Shown here: piece after piece, positions 24,426 to 31,806 of the stretch | Position numbering within the stretch: position 1 is the stretch's first letter | Layout of the letters: every line of letters starts with the position of its first letter | DNA from: Verrucomicrobiota bacterium | GTDB taxonomy: Bacteria; Verrucomicrobiota; Verrucomicrobiia; Opitutales; Opitutaceae | NCBI GenBank assembly: GCA_023391285.1 | Contig: JAEWBF010000133.1 | Coordinates: 62,001-126,000, forward strand | Reading direction: 5' to 3' | Length of the DNA: 64,000 nucleotides | Program-made: the position numbers and the translations under genes | The notes under the pieces: generated by a model | The model's input: the letters and a program-made list of their open reading frames with translations, nothing else | Told to the model about the DNA's origin: nothing | Database searches by the model: none

Positions 24426-25934
24426 TTAGCGGGCGGGAGCCACCGCGACGGCGAACGGATTCGGTGGCGCACCCTCGAGGGCCGCGGCTTTTTCTTTCTC
24501 GCGAGCCGCGGCTTCGAGGCGGGCGACGCGCGAGTCGATTTCGCGCCGCAGAATCTGTTCGTCGAAGGTCAGCAGCTTGGTGCCATCGGCGATGAGTTTC
24601 CCGCCCACGTAGACTTGCTTCAGATTGCGCAGGTCGCAGGCGAGGACGTAGGTGGCGATAGGATCGTGGAGGGGGCCGGTGTCGGGGTCGCGAGGATCGA
24701 CGATCAGGAAGTCCGCGAATTTCCCCGGCTCGAGGCTGCCGACCTTGTCGGCGATCTGCAGCGTTTCCGCGCTGCCGAGCGTATGCAGATAGAGCATATT
24801 GCCGACGCTGAGCGCCTTCGCGTCTTTGTATTTGGTGCGAATCAACGCGAGTCCGATGCGGAGGTTTTGGAACGGATCGGAAATGTCGGTGCACGATTGG
24901 TCGTCGAGCCCGACGGCGACCTTCATGCCGGCAGCGCGGTAAAGGGGAATGTCGGCCACGCCGGAGGCCAGGCGTGAGTTGGACGTGGGCTGCCAACTCA
25001 TCGCGGCGCCGGCGCGCACGGCGCGCATCAAAATGTCGGGAGTGGTTTGAATGAAGTGCCCGAAGATGAAGTTGGGCCCGAGCGCGCCGGCCTCTTCATA
25101 CCAGTAAAATTTCGTCTGCTGTTCGGGGACGCGTTCCGGACTTTCGAGAAAATGCGACTGGTTGAGCACGTCGTATTTCTTCATCACCTCGGCCTCCAGG
25201 TAGGCGGTTTCCTTGGTGGGCGCGCGTTGGAGTCCGCCACTGATCGCGGTGCGCAGATAGAGCGGATGGTCGGCGTAGTTGGCTTGGACGAACTGGTGCA
25301 ACGCGTCGAAGCGTGCGAGGATCTCTTCGCGCGACCCGACGCGCGGCAGGCCGACGCTATTGATGAACCGGAGGCCGGCGTCGATTTTGGCCCGGATCTG
25401 ATTTTCTTCGAAAGGGCCGGGGCGGAGCACGGGCGGCGGGACGGCTTCGCCGACACCCACCGCCTGGCCGCCCACGGCGGGCGATTGCGTGAAATTGTAG
25501 GCGGTGGTGATGCCGTTGCGCAGAAAGTCCAAGGATCCGTGAAGCGTGAACCAATACGCATCGTCGGCCGACATGTGCGTATTGAGTCGGGCGTTGGCTC
25601 GTCCCCAGCCATAGAGCGTTTCGGTGTGACCGAGGCCGCGCAGAGGGCTGGTGAACAGATGGCTGTGCGCGGAAATGAACCCGGGCGCGACGAAGCGGCC
25701 TTTAGCGTCGACCACGCGGTCGGCGGACAGATCCGCGGGTGGCGAACCGGGGCCGATATGGGTGATGCGGCCGTCAGAGCCGACGGACATGTAGCCGATG
25801 AACGGTGTTTCCTCTCCCGGCTTCATCGTGATGAAGAGGCCGTTCTTTACGAGGAGCGTGTCGGCGGCGCTGGACGATGCAACGAAGGCGACCGAGGAGA
25901 AAAGGACGAGCGTGCGAAGCAGAAGGTGTTTCAT
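24426..25934 (-). CDS. exported amidohydrolase, subfamily A (copy A1)
   Basis: The 502-residue protein has a signal peptide (MKHLLLRTLVLFSSVAFVAS, cleaved at SSA-AD). It is a metal-dependent hydrolase of the ATZ/TRZ, cytosine and guanine deaminase branch. Metal ligands are all in place: H90-S-H92 in ISAHSHLF, H261 in NQSHFLESPE, H293 in FGHFIQT and D344 in VGLDDQSCTD. The beta-sandwich halves sit before and after the barrel (LVKNGLFITM and QVYVGGKLIADG). Members hydrolyse C-N bonds of heterocycles, such as deamination or dechlorination; the substrate is not readable. It starts 8 bases after the related gene A2, and copies A1 and A2 form one subfamily of the five-gene array. Confidence 0.93.
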   Translation of the reverse strand: MKHLLLRTLVLFSSVAFVASSSAADTLLVKNGLFITMKPGEETPFIGYMSVGSDGRITHIGPGSPPADLSADRVVDAKGRFVAPGFISAHSHLFTSPLRGLGHTETLYGWGRANARLNTHMSADDAYWFTLHGSLDFLRNGITTAYNFTQSPAVGGQAVGVGEAVPPPVLRPGPFEENQIRAKIDAGLRFINSVGLPRVGSREEILARFDALHQFVQANYADHPLYLRTAISGGLQRAPTKETAYLEAEVMKKYDVLNQSHFLESPERVPEQQTKFYWYEEAGALGPNFIFGHFIQTTPDILMRAVRAGAAMSWQPTSNSRLASGVADIPLYRAAGMKVAVGLDDQSCTDISDPFQNLRIGLALIRTKYKDAKALSVGNMLYLHTLGSAETLQIADKVGSLEPGKFADFLIVDPRDPDTGPLHDPIATYVLACDLRNLKQVYVGGKLIADGTKLLTFDEQILRREIDSRVARLEAAAREKEKAAALEGAPPNPFAVAVAPAR

Positions 25935-25942
25935 CGGAAGAT

Positions 25943-27424
25943 TCAGTTGGCTGCGGTGGCGTTTTCACGGGTGGCGATTTCGCCGCGGAGACGTTCGATG
26001 CGAGTGTCGATTTCGCGCCGCACCTCGCTCTCGTCGCGGGTGATGATATTCCCGTGGTCAACGACGAGTTTCCCGCCGACATACACCTGCTTCAGATTGC
26101 GCACGCCACAGGCGAGCACGTAGGTGGCGATCGGGTCGTGGAGCGGGCCCGTGTCGGGGTCGCGTGGATCGACGATGAGAAAATCGGCGAAGCGGCCGGG
26201 GGCGAGGCTGCCCACCACGTCGTCGATCTTGAGCACCTCGGCGCTGCCGCGGGTGTGGTAAAACAACATGTCGCGGACGGAAAGCGCCTTCGCGTCCTTG
26301 TATTTGGTGCGGACGAGGGCGAGGCCGATGCGGAGATTTTGGAACGGATCGGACGAGTCGGTGCAGTTTTGATTGTCGAGACCCACGGCGATTTTCATTC
26401 CGAGCGCGCGATAGAGCGGGATGTCGGCGACGCCCGAGGCGAGACGGGAGTTCGAAGCGGGTTGCCAGGACATGTTGGCGCCGGCTTTGGCGGCGATGGC
26501 GGCGATGCGTGGCGTCGTTTGGATGAAGTGTCCGAAGATGAAGTCGGAACTGAGCGCGCCGGCTTCGACATACCAATCGAACTTCGCCTGTTGTTCGGGA
26601 ACGAGATCGGGACTTTCGAGGAAGTGGGATTCGTTCATCACGCCGTAGGTCTTCATGACGTAGGCCTCGAGGAACGCGGTTTCGCGAGTGCCCCACTGCA
26701 GGCCGCCGCTCAGGGCCGTTTTCAGGTAAAGCGGATTCGAGCCGTAGTTTTGTTTGGTCCACGTCAACAATCGCTCGAAGAACGCGATGCTCTCTTCGCG
26801 CGGAGCGCCGCGAGGCAGGCCGATGCTGTTGATGAAGCGGAGGCCGGCGTCGGCTTTCGCGCGGATCTGGTTTTCTTGGAACGGTCCGGGTTTGGTTCGG
26901 GTGGGACCGGGAGTCGTTGGTGTAGCGGGCGACGGCGTGCTCACCGTGGCGGAGGTCGTAAAATCGTAAGCGGTGGTGATTCCGTCGCGCAGGAATCCAA
27001 GTGATCCGTGCAGCGTGAACCAGTAGATATCGTCGGCGGTGGTGAGGTTCAGGAACCGCTGGCTGGCGCGGATCCAGCCGTAGAGCGTTTCGGTGTGACC
27101 AACACCGCGAAGCGGGCTGAAGGCGAGGTGGCTGTGGGCGGAGATGAATCCCGGCGCGACGAACTTACCCTCCGCGTCGAGCACACGGTCGGCTTTGATT
27201 TCGGCGGTCGGTTCTCCTGGTCCGATGGAGACGATTTTGCCGTCGTCTCCGACCAACATGAATCCGGGGAAGACCTCCTCCTGGTTTGGGTCCATCGTGA
27301 TGAAGAGGCCGTTCTTCACGAGCAGTGTGTCGGCTCGAGCAACGAAAGAGCTGAGAGCCGTGAAGGCGGTGAGGAGAACGGCGAGCGAGCGAGGACGGTG
27401 TGATGAAGGAAACGAAGAAGCCAT
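25943..27424 (-). CDS. exported amidohydrolase, subfamily A (copy A2)
   Basis: The 493-residue product is a close paralogue of A1. It has a signal peptide (RSLAVLLTAFTALSSFVARA), the HSH pair in ISAHSHLAFSPLRG, then NESHFLESPD, FGHFIQT and VGLDNQNCTD. The glycine- and threonine-rich insertion after YDFTTSATV differs from A1, and the C-terminal tail is shorter. The same ATZ/TRZ-type hydrolysis is expected, in the periplasm. It is separated by 37 bases from subfamily B member B1 and by 8 from A1, so the array is one transcript. Confidence 0.93.
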   Translation of the reverse strand: MASSFPSSHRPRSLAVLLTAFTALSSFVARADTLLVKNGLFITMDPNQEEVFPGFMLVGDDGKIVSIGPGEPTAEIKADRVLDAEGKFVAPGFISAHSHLAFSPLRGVGHTETLYGWIRASQRFLNLTTADDIYWFTLHGSLGFLRDGITTAYDFTTSATVSTPSPATPTTPGPTRTKPGPFQENQIRAKADAGLRFINSIGLPRGAPREESIAFFERLLTWTKQNYGSNPLYLKTALSGGLQWGTRETAFLEAYVMKTYGVMNESHFLESPDLVPEQQAKFDWYVEAGALSSDFIFGHFIQTTPRIAAIAAKAGANMSWQPASNSRLASGVADIPLYRALGMKIAVGLDNQNCTDSSDPFQNLRIGLALVRTKYKDAKALSVRDMLFYHTRGSAEVLKIDDVVGSLAPGRFADFLIVDPRDPDTGPLHDPIATYVLACGVRNLKQVYVGGKLVVDHGNIITRDESEVRREIDTRIERLRGEIATRENATAAN

Positions 27425-27461
27425 GGTGGGTGGTGGCTGGGGCGGAGATGTTAGGTTTTTA

Positions 27462-28883
27462 TCACGGGGTCTGAGTCGCGATCGGGTGGACGCCCCGGAT
27501 CTTGTTCACGCGCGCGTGGGTCTCGCGTTGCACGGTGGCCATGTCGGCCTTGGTGAGTTTGGCGAATGAGCTGACGAGTTCGCCGCCCACGTAGACGCCT
27601 TCGAGATTCAGGACGCTGCAGGCGAAGACGAGGGTCGCGATGGGGTCGTAGACGGGAGCGGTGTCGACGGCGGCGGGATCGATGATGAGGAAGTCGCCGA
27701 ACTTGCCGACCTCGAGTGAGCCGACCTTGTCGGCGACATTCATCACGGTCGCGCTGCCCAAGGTGTGGAAACGAATCACATCGATCGGCCGCATGATCGT
27801 GGCGCTCTGGTATTTTGCGCGAATGCCGTAGAGGCCCATGCGCATGTTCTCGAAGGGATCGGCGAGGTCGGCGCTGGCCTGGCCGTCGACGCCCATGCCG
27901 ATCTTCACGCCGAGACGTTCGTAGCGCGGTATGTCGGGAAGGCCGGAGGCGAGTCGGCCATTGGAGAGCGGATTCCACGACATGCCGCCGCCCGCGCGGC
28001 CGACTGCTTCCAGCATGGCGTCGTCCGTGTGGATGAAGTGGCCGAAGTAGAGGGTGGAGTTGAGCGATCCGGCCTCGACGAAGAACTTGAAATGGGCGCG
28101 CTGTTCTTCGGGATCGCGCGGGTATTCGAGGTAGTGCGTTTGGTTGACGAGATCGAACTCCTGCACGAGCGCGGCGTCGGTGGAGACCGATTCCTGGGTG
28201 GTGTTGGTGCCGGAGAGGCCGAGCTTCAGGAGCAGCGGGGAGCTTTTGTAGGGCTCGGCGACTTTCAGAAAGTCCATGAACTGCTGCCGGACTCTTTCCG
28301 GTGTGAGTGGCGGAAATCCGCGGGGAGCGCCAAGACCCGCCCCGCCGCGAGCCCAGCCGTGCACCACCCGGAGACCGGAATCGATTTCGGCTTTCAACTG
28401 CTGTTCCTGGTAAGCGACGTCGGGGTTGCCTTGGGTGAAGTTGAACGCGGACGTGATCCCATGGCGCAGGTGGTCGAGGCAGCCGTGCAGCGTGAACCAA
28501 TAGAAATCCTCGGCGGATCCGTGGTTGCTCTGGGAGCGCGTGACGGTGACCCAGTTGCGCACCCAATCGTTGGGCGCGAGCCCGCGAAAGGCGCTTTGCC
28601 AGATGTGGCTGTGGGCGGAGATGAAGCCGGGAACGATGATCTTGCCACTCGCGTCAATCGTTGCGGCGGCGGTGAGATCCGCGGGCGGCGTGCCCGGTCC
28701 GATCGCGGCGATTTTTCCGTCGTCCGCGATCGCAAGATAGCCGACGAACGGCTCCTCCTGGCCGGGTTTGACGGTGATGAGGGTGGCGCCTTGGACGAGG
28801 AGTTTGGCGGTGGCGGCGTGGGCGAGCGCAGGAAGAAGCGCGAGAACAACAGCGAGGGTGAACAGGCGGATGGAGCGGTGCAT
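27462..28883 (-). CDS. exported amidohydrolase, subfamily B (copy B1)
   Basis: The 473-residue protein starts at ATG 28883 (MHRSIRLFTLAVVLALLPAL) with a signal peptide cleaved after AHA. Metal residues are HSH in ISAHSHIWQSAFRG, His in NQTHYLEYP, His in FGHFIHT and Asp in MGVDGQASAD. It is the subfamily B signature (GQASAD instead of DQxCTD). An in-frame extension to 28934 lies within the previous gene's end and is not needed. Same fold and exported location as the other array members; 13 bases from B2. Confidence 0.92.
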   Translation of the reverse strand: MHRSIRLFTLAVVLALLPALAHAATAKLLVQGATLITVKPGQEEPFVGYLAIADDGKIAAIGPGTPPADLTAAATIDASGKIIVPGFISAHSHIWQSAFRGLAPNDWVRNWVTVTRSQSNHGSAEDFYWFTLHGCLDHLRHGITSAFNFTQGNPDVAYQEQQLKAEIDSGLRVVHGWARGGAGLGAPRGFPPLTPERVRQQFMDFLKVAEPYKSSPLLLKLGLSGTNTTQESVSTDAALVQEFDLVNQTHYLEYPRDPEEQRAHFKFFVEAGSLNSTLYFGHFIHTDDAMLEAVGRAGGGMSWNPLSNGRLASGLPDIPRYERLGVKIGMGVDGQASADLADPFENMRMGLYGIRAKYQSATIMRPIDVIRFHTLGSATVMNVADKVGSLEVGKFGDFLIIDPAAVDTAPVYDPIATLVFACSVLNLEGVYVGGELVSSFAKLTKADMATVQRETHARVNKIRGVHPIATQTP

Positions 28884-28896
28884 GGGAAAGGACTGC

Positions 28897-30312
28897 TTAG
28901 GGCAGCGGCGTGGGCGGATTGAGCCGGGTGACACGGGCGGCGAGCTCGGCCGCGATCATGGGGAAGTCGTGCTTCAGCGGGCGCCGGTTCTCCACGACGA
29001 GGTCGCCGCCAACGTAGACCTTTTCGAGGTTCAGCACGTTGCAGGCGAAAACGAGCGTGGCGTAGGCGTCGAAAACCGGTGCACGATCCACCGAGTGCGG
29101 ATCGATGACGAGGAGGTCGCCGAATTTGCCGATTTCGAGCGAACCGACGCGGTCGGCGATGTTGAGCACCTGGGCGCTGCCCAAAGTGTGGAAGCGAAGC
29201 ACGTCGACCGGCTGCAGCACGAGAGCGCTCTCGTATTTGGCGCGCACCATGTAGAGGCCCATGCGCATGTTCTCGAAGGGATCGGGCAGATCGGCGCTCG
29301 CCTGGCCGTCGACGCCCATGCCGATCTTCACGCCGAGCGAGCGATACTTGGGGATGTCGACAATCCCGGAGGCGAGGCGGCCATTCGAGAGCGGATTCCA
29401 GGAGAAGCCCGAACCCGCGGCGGCGACCGCGCGCAGCATGGGATCGGTGGTGTGGATGAAGTGGCCGAAGGAGAAGTCCGGTCCCAAGATGCCGGCTTCC
29501 ACGAGATGGGCGAAGGTCGCCTGCTGCTGCTCTTTTTGCAGCGGCCACTCGAGAAAGTGCGTCTGATTGGTGAGACCGAACTCGTTCATCCAATCGGCGT
29601 CCAGCTTCACTCCATCGAGTGATGTGGCGGCACCGGCGATCGACAGCTTCAGGACCGTGGGCTGGTCCAAGTCGGGTTTCACGTAGGCGAGAAACTCGAG
29701 CAAATCGGCGCGCTGCTTTTCGGGCGGTTCGTTGCGCGGTCGTGCGTAGCTGTGGAGAAAGCGAACGCCGGAATCGATTTCTCCGCGCCACTGCTGCTTG
29801 GCAAACTCGACGCCGGGCCGGGTGCCGTAGGTGAAGTTGTAGACCGACGTGATGCCGTGAATCAGGTGGTCGAGGCTGCCGTGAAGTGTGAACCAGTAGA
29901 AGTCTTCCGCTGCAGATTGAACGGCCATCTGACGGTAAACGAACCCGCCCCAGCCGCGCACGTATTGGTTGGCGGCGAGCCCCCGGAAGGCGCTCTGCCA
30001 AATATGGCTGTGCGCGGAGATGAAACCAGGAGTGATAAATTTGCCCGAGGCATCATACGTCGTTGCGGCTCTCAGTTCTGGCGGCGGCGAGCCCGAACCG
30101 AGTGCCGAGATGCGCCCGTCCTCGCCGACGGCGATATAGCCGACGAAAGGCTGTTCCTGTCCGGGCGCCATCGTCATTAGCAATCCGTTGGTGACGAGCA
30201 GGCGTTCGGCGCCAGCGGCGGCGGGTGCGAGAGCGAATACTGCGAGCGTGCCGCGGACGATGAGATGGCGGAGGCGGCTTCGGCGGGACGGAACGGGAGT
30301 TGGCGGATTCAT
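28897..30312 (-). CDS. exported amidohydrolase, subfamily B (copy B2)
   Basis: The 471-residue product starts at ATG 30312 (MNPPTPVPSRRSRLRHLIVR), with a basic n-region and signal peptide ending PAAAGA. It carries ISAHSHIWQSAFRG, NQTHFLEWP, FGHFIHT and MGVDGQASAD, the full set of metal ligands. It is most similar to B1 along its length. The open frame extends upstream to 30744 inside the B3 gene, but the start at 30312 matches the signal-peptide position of its paralogues. Confidence 0.92.
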   Translation of the reverse strand: MNPPTPVPSRRSRLRHLIVRGTLAVFALAPAAAGAERLLVTNGLLMTMAPGQEQPFVGYIAVGEDGRISALGSGSPPPELRAATTYDASGKFITPGFISAHSHIWQSAFRGLAANQYVRGWGGFVYRQMAVQSAAEDFYWFTLHGSLDHLIHGITSVYNFTYGTRPGVEFAKQQWRGEIDSGVRFLHSYARPRNEPPEKQRADLLEFLAYVKPDLDQPTVLKLSIAGAATSLDGVKLDADWMNEFGLTNQTHFLEWPLQKEQQQATFAHLVEAGILGPDFSFGHFIHTTDPMLRAVAAAGSGFSWNPLSNGRLASGIVDIPKYRSLGVKIGMGVDGQASADLPDPFENMRMGLYMVRAKYESALVLQPVDVLRFHTLGSAQVLNIADRVGSLEIGKFGDLLVIDPHSVDRAPVFDAYATLVFACNVLNLEKVYVGGDLVVENRRPLKHDFPMIAAELAARVTRLNPPTPLP

Positions 30313-30340
30313 GAGGTGAGCGGCGGGAAGGAGTTGGGGG

Positions 30341-31765
30341 CTATTTTTTGCGAGCGAGCTGGCGCAGGTGTCCGACGCGCGCGGACACCTCGGCGGAGAT
30401 TTTCGGCATGTCGGCGCGAGTGAGTTCGACGCCGTCGACGAGTTTCTCGCCGCCGACATATACCGCTTCGATATTCGCGCTGTTACAGGCGAACACGACG
30501 GTCGCGTAGGGATCGAAGACGGGTGCGCGGTCAATTCCCGTGGAAGGGGAGAGCACGACGAAGTCAGCGAACTTTCCGACCTCGAGGCTGCCGACCCTGT
30601 CGGCGACGCCCATGACTTCAGCGCTGCCGAGCGTGTGGAGGCGGAGGATGTCGATCGGTTGAAGAATCGATGCGTCCTCGTTTTTCGCGCGGACGAAATA
30701 GAGTCCGACGCGCATGTTTTCGAAGGGGTCGGGCAGATCCGCACTCGCCTGACCGTCGACGCCCATCCCGACTTTCACCCCCAGCGCGAGGTATTTGGGA
30801 ATGTCGGCGATGCCCGACGCGAGGCGTCCGTTGGAAAGCGGCTGCCAGGACATGCCACTGCCGGCAGCGGCCGTGGCTTTGAGCATCTCGTCGTTCGTGT
30901 GGATGAAGTGTCCGAAGAACTGATTCGGTCCCAGGGTGCCGGCTTCGACGAAGTTCTGAAACAGCTTCTGCTGTTCTGCCTTGCCGATCGGGTGCTCGAG
31001 GTAGTGCGTCTCGTTGAACACGCCGAATTCGTCCATCAGGCGCTTGTCGAGCTTCGTCTGCTCGAGCGAAGCAGCCGTGCCGCTGATGCCGATACGCAGA
31101 AACTTGGGGTCGTTCAGGTGTGGTCTCGCGAATTCGTAGAAGCGAAGAAAGCTTCGATACTGCTGTTCGATCGGTTCGCTGCGGGCTTGGGCGAAGCTGT
31201 GAACGAAGCGGATGCCGGAATCGAGGAGGCCGCGAAGCTGATCGTCGTTGTATTCGCCGGCCCGGTGGCCGTAACCGAAATTGTAGACGCTGGTAATGCC
31301 GTGGCGGAGGTGGTCGAGCGCTCCGTGAAGCGTAAACCAATAGAGGTCTTCATCGGAGGCATGAACGGAGTAAACGCGCACCGCGAGACCCCACCCACGC
31401 ACGTATTGATCGGCACCAAGTCCCCGAAGCGCGCTTTGGAACAAATGGCTGTGCGCAGAGATGAAGCCGGGCAGGACAATCTTGTTCGTCGCGTCAATAA
31501 CCGTGGCTGCTGAAACGCCCGGTGGGGGCGAGCCAGCGGCGAGCGCGACAATCCGGCCGTCGTCGTCGATATGCATGTAACCGACGACGGCTTCGGTGTC
31601 GCCGGGCTTCATCGTGAGGAACGTGGCGTTCGTCACGAGCTGATCGGCCCGCACCTGAACCAGCAGCAAGCTGGAGCAGGCGCAGGCCGATGCGCCGAAC
31701 CGACGCAACCAAACTACGGCTGGAAAAAGGCGCACCTGCCGATCGGCGTGGGAGCGAGAAGGCAT
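30341..31765 (-). CDS. exported amidohydrolase, subfamily B (copy B3)
   Basis: The 474-residue protein starts at ATG 31765 (MPSRSHADRQVRLFPAVVWL) with a long basic n-region and a hydrophobic, Cys-containing core (ASACACSSLLLVQVRA). Its signature residues are ISAHSHLFQSALRG, NETHYLEHP, FGHFIHT and MGVDGQASAD. It is the first enzyme after the TonB-dependent receptor (41-base gap), so it heads the enzymatic part of the operon. The C-terminal sandwich ends LVDGVELTRADMPK. Confidence 0.92.
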   Translation of the reverse strand: MPSRSHADRQVRLFPAVVWLRRFGASACACSSLLLVQVRADQLVTNATFLTMKPGDTEAVVGYMHIDDDGRIVALAAGSPPPGVSAATVIDATNKIVLPGFISAHSHLFQSALRGLGADQYVRGWGLAVRVYSVHASDEDLYWFTLHGALDHLRHGITSVYNFGYGHRAGEYNDDQLRGLLDSGIRFVHSFAQARSEPIEQQYRSFLRFYEFARPHLNDPKFLRIGISGTAASLEQTKLDKRLMDEFGVFNETHYLEHPIGKAEQQKLFQNFVEAGTLGPNQFFGHFIHTNDEMLKATAAAGSGMSWQPLSNGRLASGIADIPKYLALGVKVGMGVDGQASADLPDPFENMRVGLYFVRAKNEDASILQPIDILRLHTLGSAEVMGVADRVGSLEVGKFADFVVLSPSTGIDRAPVFDPYATVVFACNSANIEAVYVGGEKLVDGVELTRADMPKISAEVSARVGHLRQLARKK

Positions 31766-31806
31766 GGCAGCGGGCGAGAGCGAGGGTGATATCGCGGCCC
31801 GTATCC

